From JAHFPN01 sp963765745 (GTDB lineage Bacteria > Pseudomonadota > Alphaproteobacteria > Rhizobiales > Xanthobacteraceae): a DNA stretch of 64,000 nt. Position 1 is the first letter of the stretch. Each line of letters opens with the position of its first letter. The stretch covers positions 434,001-498,000 of the forward strand of contig CAVXXM010000003.1 of the NCBI GenBank assembly GCA_963765745.1, read 5' to 3'. The notes below the pieces were generated by a model. That model was not told the origin of the DNA. It worked only from the letters and a program-made list of their open reading frames with translations, and ran no database searches. The position numbers were made by a program, and so were the translations under genes. Of the stretch, positions 46,048 to 53,333 are shown in pieces.

Positions 46048-46134
46048 TGTCATGCCCGGGCTTGGCCCGGGCATCCCGATCAGGAGGGCAGTGCCTTCCT
46101 AAGCGGGATCGCCGGGACAAGCCCGGCGATGACG
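46048..46134. repeat. Double-hairpin repeat, copy 2
   Basis: Begins TGTCATGCCCGGGCTTGG and ends with arms ATCGCCGGG / CCCGGCGAT then GAC. Its spacer CCTTCCTAAGCGGGATC is the same as in the copy at 39635-39725, showing a common origin 6.4 kb apart. It lies just upstream of the L,D-transpeptidase start. Confidence 0.87.
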
Positions 46135-46203
46135 AAAAGAAAGAGCCACAAGAACGTGTGCCAGCTTGCCCCAGTCTCGCCGCGTTGTTCGTTAACGAAG
46201 CCC

Positions 46204-47508
46204 ATGTTACTCGGCTCAAATCGGGGCGCCTGGGGTGCTTCGCGCCGGGCCGGGACAGCGAGGAGCGGGGCTTTGCCGCAAGATTTCGACCAGAATCCAT
46301 CGCGCCGCGCGCTGTTGCGCGGACTCGCGGGCGCGGCAGCTTTGTCGGCGTTGCCTTCGGCCCGCGCCTTGGCGCAGAGCGCCGAATGGGCCCCGGAATT
46401 CGATTCGGCGTCCCGCACCATCACCATGCCGCGCGCGCGCTTCGCGACGCTCACCGGGCAGACCGTGCAGTCGATCGAGCGCGCCATGCAGGAATATGCC
46501 GGCATCGTTGCGCGCGGCGGCTGGCGCGCGGTGCAGGGGCCGGAGCGCATGCGTCTCGGCCGCCGCCACGGCGCGGTGGTGGCGCTGCGCCAACGCCTGA
46601 TCGCCACCGCCGATCTCGATCAGCCGGCGGGCGCCTCCGATGTTTTCAACTCCTACGTCGAGGCCGCGGTGCGCCGCTTCCAGGCGCGGCACGGCATCAA
46701 TGCCGACGGCGTGGTGCGCGCGAACACCTACGCGGCGCTCAACGTGCCGGCCGAGGTGCGGCTGCGGCAGCTGGAGACCAATCTCGTCCGTGTGCGCGCC
46801 ATGTCGGGCAATCTCGGCGAGCGCTACGTGGTGGTGAATATTCCGGCCGCCCAGCTCGAGGCGGTGGAGGAGGGCGTCGCGGCGCTGCGCCACATCGCCA
46901 TCGTCGGCAAGCCGGACCGGGCTTCGCCGGTGCTGCAGGCCAAGATCGTCGAGGTCAATTTCCATCCGTTCTGGACGGTGCCGGCCAGCATCATCAAGAA
47001 AGACCTGATCCCGCTGATGCAGAAGGACGCGGACTATCTGACCAAGAACAAGATCCGTATCTACGACCCGCGCGGCCGCGAGCTGCAGCCCGATTTCGTC
47101 AATTGGCAGACCGACGAAGCCACCAACTACATGTTCCGCCAGGATCCCGGCGAGCTGAATTCCATGGGCACGCTCCGCATCAACATGCCCAATCCGCACT
47201 CGGTCTATATGCACGACACGCCGTCGAAGAACCTGTTCGGCGAGGATCAGCGCTTCCATTCCTCGGGCTGCGTGCGGGTGCAGAACGTGCGCGAGCTGGT
47301 GACCTGGCTGTTGCAGGGCTCCGGCGACTGGAGCCGCGTCAAGATCGAGGGCGTGGTCAAGAGCGGCGAGCGCATCGACGCCAAGATCGCCAAGGCTGTG
47401 CCGGTCTACTGGGTCTACATCACGGCCTGGGCCAATCCCGACGGCATCGTGCAATTCCGCGACGACGTATACGGCCACGACGGCTTGCTGCCGGTCGCCA
47501 ACCGCTAA
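46204..47508 (+). CDS. L,D-transpeptidase (YkuD family, YcbB-like)
   Basis: Periplasmic peptidoglycan cross-linking enzyme of 434 residues from ATG 46204. An ATG at 46129 inside the repeat is less likely. The twin-arginine-like signal is SRRALLRGLAGAAALSALPS. A peptidoglycan-binding segment (SYVEAAVRRFQARHGINADG) precedes the YkuD domain, with YVVVNIPAAQLEAVEEG, INMPNPHSVYMHDTPSKNLF and catalytic cysteine in RFHSSGCVRVQNVRELVTWL. Given the LdtR regulator upstream, this is the likely LdtP counterpart and probable LdtR target. Confidence 0.92.
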   Translation: MLLGSNRGAWGASRRAGTARSGALPQDFDQNPSRRALLRGLAGAAALSALPSARALAQSAEWAPEFDSASRTITMPRARFATLTGQTVQSIERAMQEYAGIVARGGWRAVQGPERMRLGRRHGAVVALRQRLIATADLDQPAGASDVFNSYVEAAVRRFQARHGINADGVVRANTYAALNVPAEVRLRQLETNLVRVRAMSGNLGERYVVVNIPAAQLEAVEEGVAALRHIAIVGKPDRASPVLQAKIVEVNFHPFWTVPASIIKKDLIPLMQKDADYLTKNKIRIYDPRGRELQPDFVNWQTDEATNYMFRQDPGELNSMGTLRINMPNPHSVYMHDTPSKNLFGEDQRFHSSGCVRVQNVRELVTWLLQGSGDWSRVKIEGVVKSGERIDAKIAKAVPVYWVYITAWANPDGIVQFRDDVYGHDGLLPVANR

Positions 47509-47538
47509 ATCCCCGGATTCGTGCCTTACTCGCGCCCG

Positions 47539-47558
47539 CTCCACCCGTAGGGGTGGAG
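47539..47558. promoter_or_regulatory. Hairpin in the glyA leader
   Basis: Perfect 8-bp stem CTCCACCC / GGGTGGAG with loop GTAG, 71 bp before the glyA start and 31 bp after the transpeptidase stop. No T-run follows, so it is either a weak terminator for the upstream gene or a leader structure. It lacks the two-aptamer layout of a glycine riboswitch. Confidence 0.35.
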
Positions 47559-47628
47559 AAGACGGCGGCACGCTTCATTTTGGGGGGTGCCTATGGTACT
47601 TCGGGTCGCAGACCCCAGGAGACCAGGC

Positions 47629-48933
47629 ATGCCCGTCACCAAGGCCTCGAACGACGAGGCGGCGAGTTCGTTCTTCACCGCCGGCGTCGAGGAATCGGAC
47701 CCGGAAATCTTTCGGGTGATCGAGGGCGAGCTCGGCCGGCAGAAGAACAACATCGAGCTGATCGCGTCGGAGAACATCGTCAGCCGCGCCGTCTTGGAGG
47801 CGCAGGGCTCGGTGCTCACCAACAAGTACGCCGAGGGTTACCCGGGCCGGCGCTATTACGGCGGCTGCGAGTGGGTCGACCAGGCCGAGACCATCGCCAT
47901 CGAGCGCGCCAAGAAGCTGTTCGACTGCGCGTTCGCCAATGTGCAGCCCCATTCGGGCGTGCAGGCGAACCTGGCCGCGTTCATGGCGCTGATGCAGCCC
48001 GGCGACACCTTCATGGGGCTCAATCTTTCCGCCGGCGGCCATCTCACCCACGGCTCACCGGTCAATATGTCGGGCAAGTGGTTCAAGGCCGTGCCCTATG
48101 GCGTGAAGCGCGACGACCAGCGCATCGACTACGAAGAAGTCGAGCAGCTCGCGCACCAGCACAAGCCGAAAGTGATCATCACCGGCGGTTCGGCCTATTC
48201 GCGCGTCATCGACTTCAAGCGCTTTCGCGCGATCGCCGACGCGGTCGGCGCATACCTGATGGTGGATATGGCGCACTTCGCGGGCCTGGTCGCCGGCGGC
48301 GCGCATCCGAGCCCGGTGCCGCACGCCCATGTCGTGACCTCGACCAGCCACAAGACGCTGCGCGGCCCGCGCGCCGGGTTCATCCTCAGCAACGACGAGG
48401 AGCTCGGGAAGAAGATCAACTCGGCGGTATTTCCCGGCATGCAGGGCGGGCCGCTGATGCACGTGATCGCGGCGAAAGCGGTGGCGTTCGGCGAGGCGCT
48501 GCGGCCGGATTTCCGCATCTACGCGCGGAACGTGGTGGAGAACGCCAAGGCGCTGGCCGAGCGGTTGCGCAGCGACGGCTGTTCCATCGTCTCTGGCGGC
48601 ACCGATACGCACTTGATGCTGGTGGATCTGCGGCCCAAGAAACTCACCGGCAAGGTCGCGGAAGTGGTGCTCGGGCGCGCGCACATCACCTGCAACAAGA
48701 ACGCGATTCCGTTCGATCCGGAAAAGCCGGGCATCACTTCGGGCGTCCGCTTCGGCACGCCGGCCTGCACCACGCGCGGTTTCGGGGTCAAGGAATTCCA
48801 GGAAGTCGGCGACCGTATCTCCGAAGTGCTGAATGCACTCTCGCAAAAGGGCGCCGAAGAGGACGCAATTGTCGAGGCCGCGGTGCGCGGGAAGGTCGAG
48901 AAATTGCTCGCGCGTTTTCCGATTTATAGCTGA
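47629..48933 (+). CDS. glyA: Serine hydroxymethyltransferase GlyA
   Basis: PLP enzyme interconverting serine and glycine with tetrahydrofolate, 434 residues. It has NNIELIASENIVSRAVLEAQ, TNKYAEGYPGRRYYGGCEWV, MGLNLSAGGHLTHGSPVNMS and the PLP lysine in VVTSTSHKTLRGPRAGFIL. The start ATG 47629 follows CAGGAGACC; an ATG 42 bp earlier is out of register with the family. It heads the glyA-nrdR-rib block. Intact. Confidence 0.97.
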   Translation: MPVTKASNDEAASSFFTAGVEESDPEIFRVIEGELGRQKNNIELIASENIVSRAVLEAQGSVLTNKYAEGYPGRRYYGGCEWVDQAETIAIERAKKLFDCAFANVQPHSGVQANLAAFMALMQPGDTFMGLNLSAGGHLTHGSPVNMSGKWFKAVPYGVKRDDQRIDYEEVEQLAHQHKPKVIITGGSAYSRVIDFKRFRAIADAVGAYLMVDMAHFAGLVAGGAHPSPVPHAHVVTSTSHKTLRGPRAGFILSNDEELGKKINSAVFPGMQGGPLMHVIAAKAVAFGEALRPDFRIYARNVVENAKALAERLRSDGCSIVSGGTDTHLMLVDLRPKKLTGKVAEVVLGRAHITCNKNAIPFDPEKPGITSGVRFGTPACTTRGFGVKEFQEVGDRISEVLNALSQKGAEEDAIVEAAVRGKVEKLLARFPIYS

Positions 48934-48954
48934 GGGCGCGGGAGCGCCCAGACC

Positions 48955-49434
48955 ATGCGTTGCCCCTATTGCAGTAGTCTCGAGACGCAAGTGAAGGACT
49001 CGCGGCCGAGCGAGGATTCGGCCGCCATCCGGCGGCGGCGCATCTGCACCGCGTGCGGCCAGCGCTTCACCACGTTCGAGCGGGTTCAGCTGCGCGAGCT
49101 CACCGTGGTCAAGCGCAGCGGCCGGCGCACCCCGTTCGACCGCGACAAGCTGGCGCGCTCGATCGAGATTTCGCTGCGCAAGCGGCCGGTCGAGCCCGAG
49201 CGGGTCGAGCGCATGGTGTCGGGCATCGTGCGGAAGCTCGAAAGTCTGGGCGAGAACGAGATCCGCTCCGAGCAGATCGGCGAGCTGGTGATGGAGGGCC
49301 TGAAGCAGCTCGACGACGTCGCCTATGTGCGTTTCGCTTCGGTGTACAGGAATTTCCGCGACCCGAAGGATTTCGAGAAGGTGCTCGGCGAGCTTAGTCC
49401 GGAAGGTTCCGCCACCGACGGATCGCGCGAATGA
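48955..49434 (+). CDS. nrdR: Transcriptional repressor NrdR
   Basis: ATP/dATP-sensing repressor of ribonucleotide reductase genes, 159 residues. The zinc ribbon is MRCPYCSSLETQVKDSRPSE plus RRRRICTACGQRFTTFERVQ, and the ATP-cone follows (VVKRSGRRTPFDRDKLARSI). It lies 21 bp after glyA and overlaps ribD by 4 bp. In this block it may be co-transcribed with riboflavin genes, the usual alphaproteobacterial arrangement. Confidence 0.97.
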   Translation: MRCPYCSSLETQVKDSRPSEDSAAIRRRRICTACGQRFTTFERVQLRELTVVKRSGRRTPFDRDKLARSIEISLRKRPVEPERVERMVSGIVRKLESLGENEIRSEQIGELVMEGLKQLDDVAYVRFASVYRNFRDPKDFEKVLGELSPEGSATDGSRE

Positions 49435-50582
49435 GCGCGGCGGCGCGCATCGAGCCCGCTCCTGTTTCGGCCGAAGCGTGGGACAGCCGTTTCATGGCGG
49501 CCGCGCTCGCATTCGGCCGCCGCAATATCGGTCAGACTTGGCCCAACCCGGCGGTCGGCGCGCTGGTGGTGAGCGACGCGCACGCAAATCCGTTCGTGGT
49601 CGGCCGCGGCGCCACCGAGATCGGCGGCCGGCCGCACGCGGAGACTCAGGCGCTCGATGCCGCGGGTGATAAGGCCAAGGGCGCCACGATGTACGTGACG
49701 CTCGAGCCGTGCGCGCATCACGGCAGTACCGCGCCGTGCGCCGACGCGATCCTGCAGGCGCGGATCGCCCGCGTCGTGGTGGCGCTGGAAGATCCGAATC
49801 CGACGGTGGGCGGCAAGGGGATCGCGGCGCTGCGCGCGGGCGGGGTCAAGGTCGAACTCGGCGTCGGCCGCGAAGCGGCGAGCTTTGCTCACGCCGGGCA
49901 TCTGCGGCGCATCCGCGAGGGCAGGCCGCAGGTGATCCTCAAGCTCGCGGTCTCGGCCGACGGCAAGTCGGCGCTCGAGGGCCGCCGGCCGATCATGATT
50001 TCCGGCAACGCGTCGCTCGCCGAAGCGCACATGCTGCGGGCCAGGAACGACGCGGTGCTGGTCGCGATCGGAACCGTATTGTCCGACGATCCGCTGCTCA
50101 ATTGCCGGCTGCCGGGCATGGACGATCGCACGCCGGTGCGCGTCGTGCTCGATAGTTCGCTGCGCACGCCGATGACCTCGCGATTGGTGAAGACGGCGCA
50201 GCAATATCCGCTCTGGATGATCGCGCGTACAAATGCACCAGTGGAGCCGGAGCTGATGCTGGCGGCGGCCGGCGCGGACGTGATGCGCGTCGATGCGGGC
50301 CCGGACGGCCGGATCGATCTGCGAGCGGCGCTTGGGCTCTTGGCCGCGCGCGGCATCACGCGCTTGCTGGTCGAGGGTGGACCCATCTTGTCGGCGGCGC
50401 TCATCAAAGCCGATCTGGTGGACGAGGCGGTGGTTGTCCGCTCACCCAAGACGCTCGGCGGAAGGGCAGTCCCGGCGATCGAAGGCATGCCGCTCGAAGC
50501 GCTGCTCCATTCGCCGACACTCAAAGTGTTCGAGCGGCGCACCGTGGGCGACGATGCCCTCGTGCATCTCGTACGGAGCTGA
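49431..50582 (+). CDS. ribD: Bifunctional riboflavin deaminase/reductase RibD
   Basis: Second and third steps of riboflavin synthesis, 383 residues. The N-terminal deaminase has GRPHAETQAL and YVTLEPCAHHGSTAPCADAI as zinc ligands. The C-terminal reductase has RPQVILKLAVSADGKSALEG, RNDAVLVAIGTVLSDDPLLN and RLLVEGGPILSAALIKADLV. Overlaps nrdR by 4 bp and is followed 2 bp later by riboflavin synthase. Confidence 0.97.
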   Translation: MSAAARIEPAPVSAEAWDSRFMAAALAFGRRNIGQTWPNPAVGALVVSDAHANPFVVGRGATEIGGRPHAETQALDAAGDKAKGATMYVTLEPCAHHGSTAPCADAILQARIARVVVALEDPNPTVGGKGIAALRAGGVKVELGVGREAASFAHAGHLRRIREGRPQVILKLAVSADGKSALEGRRPIMISGNASLAEAHMLRARNDAVLVAIGTVLSDDPLLNCRLPGMDDRTPVRVVLDSSLRTPMTSRLVKTAQQYPLWMIARTNAPVEPELMLAAAGADVMRVDAGPDGRIDLRAALGLLAARGITRLLVEGGPILSAALIKADLVDEAVVVRSPKTLGGRAVPAIEGMPLEALLHSPTLKVFERRTVGDDALVHLVRS

Positions 50583-50584
50583 GC

Positions 50585-51187
50585 GTGTTCACCGGGATCG
50601 TCAGCGCGGTCGGCACGCTCGTCTCGGTGAAGGGACGCGGCGATCTAAAGCGGCTGCGGATCGCGAGCGCGTATTCCGCCAAATCAATCGCGATCGGGGC
50701 CTCGATCTCGATCAACGGTGCGTGCCTAACGGTCGTTGCCAAGGGCGCCAAGGGCAAAGGCAGCTGGTTCGAAGTCGAAGCCGGCGCCGAGACGCTCGCG
50801 CGCACCACGGCGGGCGAATGGCCGGCGGGCCGAAAGCTGAATTTGGAACGCGCGCTGAAAGCGGGCGACGAACTCGGCGGCCATCTCGTCACCGGCCACG
50901 TTGATGGCATCGCTGAAATCCGCAAGCACGACGCGCTCAAGGATATGGCGCGTCTCGTCGTCCGCGTGCCCTCGCATCTTTCCCGCTTCATCGCGCCCAA
51001 AGGCTCGGTCGCGCTCGACGGCATTTCGCTCACGGTCAACGCGGTCGAGGGGGCGGATTTCTCCGTGTTCATCATCCCGCACACGCTCGCGGTGACGGCA
51101 TGGCAGGGCATCGCGGCGGGGGCGAAGGTGAATCTTGAGGTCGATCTGATCGCGCGTTATCTCGCGCGGCTTGCGGAAGCCCCCTGA
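50585..51187 (+). CDS. ribE: Riboflavin synthase alpha chain RibE
   Basis: Dismutates two lumazine molecules to riboflavin, 200 residues in two similar barrels. It starts from GTG (then FTGIVSAVGTLVSVKGRG), with ASISINGACLTVVAKGAKGK in barrel 1 and the matching GSVALDGISLTVNAVEGADF in barrel 2. GGHLVTGHVDGIAEI is the other signature. It is 2 bp after ribD. Intact. Confidence 0.96.
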   Translation: MFTGIVSAVGTLVSVKGRGDLKRLRIASAYSAKSIAIGASISINGACLTVVAKGAKGKGSWFEVEAGAETLARTTAGEWPAGRKLNLERALKAGDELGGHLVTGHVDGIAEIRKHDALKDMARLVVRVPSHLSRFIAPKGSVALDGISLTVNAVEGADFSVFIIPHTLAVTAWQGIAAGAKVNLEVDLIARYLARLAEAP

Positions 51188-51227
51188 GCGCTGTAGCTGA
51201 AGGCGGATCAACAACCGGGCGGCGGTC

Positions 51228-51716
51228 ATGGTCAAAGCGCGTGCGACGAGCGCGAAGGAAGCACCCGTTCCGGGCGCCCGCATCCTTGTGGTCGAGGCCC
51301 GCTTCTACGAGGACATTTCCGAACATTTGCTCGCAGGCGCCATGGCGCGGCTGCAGGAAGCGGGCGTCGGGATCGAGCACATCAGGGTGCCGGGGTCGCT
51401 CGAAATTCCCGTCGCCGCCGCGATCGCGCTCGACGTCGCTGCCAAGGCCGGCATCCCGTTCGACGGCATGGTGGCGCTCGGCTGCGTGATCCGCGGCGAG
51501 ACTCTGCATTTCGAAATCGTCGCGCACGAATCCGCCCGCGCGCTCATCGATCTGGCGGTGGCGCGCAAGCTGCCGCTCGGCAACGGCATCCTCACGGTCG
51601 AGAACCGCAAGCAGGCGCTGGTGCGTGCGCGGCCCGACCGGGAGAACAAGGGCGGCGCCGCGGCTTCGGCGGCGCTCGCGCTCGTGCGTATCGCGCGCGC
51701 GCGCGCCGGTCGCTGA
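51228..51716 (+). CDS. ribH: 6,7-dimethyl-8-ribityllumazine synthase RibH
   Basis: Makes lumazine, the substrate of the preceding gene product, 162 residues. It has ILVVEARFYEDISEHLLAGA, HIRVPGSLEIPVAAAIALDV and VALGCVIRGETLHFEIVAHE with the conserved histidine. NGILTVENRKQALVRA completes the signature. Lies 40 bp after ribE, and nusB starts 1 bp after its stop. Confidence 0.96.
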   Translation: MVKARATSAKEAPVPGARILVVEARFYEDISEHLLAGAMARLQEAGVGIEHIRVPGSLEIPVAAAIALDVAAKAGIPFDGMVALGCVIRGETLHFEIVAHESARALIDLAVARKLPLGNGILTVENRKQALVRARPDRENKGGAAASAALALVRIARARAGR

Positions 51717-51717
51717 C

Positions 51718-52194
51718 GTGGCGCGCCCGCGGCCGCAGGAGCGCAGCGTCGCGCGCCTCGCCGCAGTGCAGGCGCTCTATCAGATGGACCTGGCGGGGAC
51801 CGAGCTTCCCGAGATTCTTGCCGAGTTTCAGAGCCATTGGATTGGCCGCGAGGTCGAGGGCGAGAACTACGCCAAGGCCGAGGCCGAGCATTTCCGCGAT
51901 ATCGCCGAGGGCGTGGTGCGCGAGCAGCGCTCGCTCGACCCGATGGTCGACGCAGCGCTCTTGAACGGCTGGCCGCTGAAGCGGATCGAGACGGTGCTGC
52001 GCGCGATCCTGCGCGCGGGGGCCTATGAGCTGGCGTACCGCAAGGACGTTCCCGCGCGGGTCGTGATCAGCGAATATGTCGATGTCGCCGCGGCCTTCCT
52101 CGACGAGGAGGAGACCGGCATGGTCAATGGCGTGCTGGACGCGCTGGCGCGCAGCGCGCGCGGCAAAGAGTTCGAGACGCCGGCCGCGGGGTGA
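51718..52194 (+). CDS. nusB: Transcription antitermination factor NusB
   Basis: RNA-binding subunit of the rRNA antitermination complex, 158 residues from GTG 51718. It has RSVARLAAVQALYQMDLAGT, DAALLNGWPLKRIETVLRAI, LRAGAYELAYRKDVPARVVI and EYVDVAAAFLDEEETGMVNG, all typical. The ribH-nusB-thiL order is conserved widely. The reading frame is open upstream but overlaps ribH; GTG directly after the ribH stop is the obvious start. Confidence 0.95.
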   Translation: MARPRPQERSVARLAAVQALYQMDLAGTELPEILAEFQSHWIGREVEGENYAKAEAEHFRDIAEGVVREQRSLDPMVDAALLNGWPLKRIETVLRAILRAGAYELAYRKDVPARVVISEYVDVAAAFLDEEETGMVNGVLDALARSARGKEFETPAAG

Positions 52195-52198
52195 GCGC

Positions 52199-53200
52199 AT
52201 GAGCGGCAACAAGCCCAAGCAGAGCGGCGAGGACCGGCTGATCGATTTCTTCCGGGCGATCGCGACGCACCCGGGTGCGCTCGGGCTGATGGACGACGCG
52301 GCGCTGCTCACGCCGCCGGCCGGTGTCGATCTCGTGCTTAAGACGGATGCGATCGTGGGCGGCGTTCACTTTTTCCAGGATGATCCGCCGGACGCGGTCG
52401 CGAAGAAGGCACTGCGGGTCAATCTCTCCGATCTCGCCGCCAAAGGAGCCGATCCCGCGGGCTTCCTGCTCGCGCTCGCGCTGCCGTCCGAGATCGACGA
52501 GGATTGGCTCGCCGGCTTCAGCCGTGGACTCGGTGCCGACGCCAAGGCTTATGGCTGCCCGCTGCTCGGCGGCGATACCGACCGGACGCCGGGTCCCGTC
52601 ACCATTTCCATCGCCGCGATCGGCTATGTGCCGCATGGCAAGATGGTGAAGCGCACCGGCGCGAAGCCGGGGGACGCGATCGTGGTCACCGGCACGATCG
52701 GCGATGCGGCGCTCGGGCTCTTGATGCGGCGCGAGCCGAAGCGGCTCGGGTTCGCCGGGCTCGATCCGCAGGCCCGCGCGCATCTCACCAATCGCTATCA
52801 CTTGCCGCAGCCGCGGAATTCGCTGGCCAGCGCGCTACGCACGCACGCGTCGGCGGCGATCGATATCTCCGACGGGCTCGCCGGCGACCTCGCCAAGCTC
52901 GCGGCCGCCTCGGGCGTTTCGGCTCGTATTGAGACCAAAGACGTACCCTTGTCGGCAGCCGCGGGGCGGGTGCTGGATGCGGATCCGAGTGTCATAAAGA
53001 CTATTCTCACCGGCGGGGACGATTACGAAATCCTGGCGACCGTGTCCGATTCGCAGCTCGACAGCCTACGCAAGGCGTCGGCGGCGCTCGGAATCGAGCT
53101 TTCGGTGATCGGGCGCACGGGCGAAGGCGAGGGGGTCGAGATCATCGGGCCCGATGGCGCGCCGCTCGCGCTCGATACGCTCTCCTTCAGCCACTTCTGA
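52199..53200 (+). CDS. thiL: Thiamine-monophosphate kinase ThiL
   Basis: Final step to thiamine diphosphate, 333 residues. It has GLMDDAALLTPPAGVDLVLK, TDAIVGGVHFFQDDPPDAVA, LRVNLSDLAAKGADPAGFLL, CPLLGGDTDRTPGPVTISI and AAIDISDGLAGDLAKLAAAS, all family segments with metal-binding aspartates. ATG 52199 lies 4 bp after the nusB stop. Intact, last gene of this block. Confidence 0.96.
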   Translation: MSGNKPKQSGEDRLIDFFRAIATHPGALGLMDDAALLTPPAGVDLVLKTDAIVGGVHFFQDDPPDAVAKKALRVNLSDLAAKGADPAGFLLALALPSEIDEDWLAGFSRGLGADAKAYGCPLLGGDTDRTPGPVTISIAAIGYVPHGKMVKRTGAKPGDAIVVTGTIGDAALGLLMRREPKRLGFAGLDPQARAHLTNRYHLPQPRNSLASALRTHASAAIDISDGLAGDLAKLAAASGVSARIETKDVPLSAAAGRVLDADPSVIKTILTGGDDYEILATVSDSQLDSLRKASAALGIELSVIGRTGEGEGVEIIGPDGAPLALDTLSFSHF

Positions 53201-53333
53201 CGCGCCCGGCTGAAACCTAGGGGCGATGCGGCCTGACGCATTGCTTCTGCAAGACGATTTTGGCAATGTCCGCGCCGCTCGGGTGCCGCAAGGGGCGGGG
53301 ACCCGGGAATTCCGACCGAAACTCGAGGTTCCA

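Noticed and set aside
37619..46134. CRISPR array from the repeated palindromes at 37.6-46.1 kb
   Set aside because: Copies are single, widely spaced and not separated by regular spacers, and no cas genes are present.
47509..47628. Glycine riboswitch before glyA
   Set aside because: The leader is too short and lacks the two-aptamer core; only one small hairpin is seen.
45957..48929. A 990-codon plus-strand frame across the transpeptidase and glyA
   Set aside because: It lies in an alternative frame of two well conserved genes and is composed of R/G/A-rich filler. The proper frames carry all catalytic motifs.
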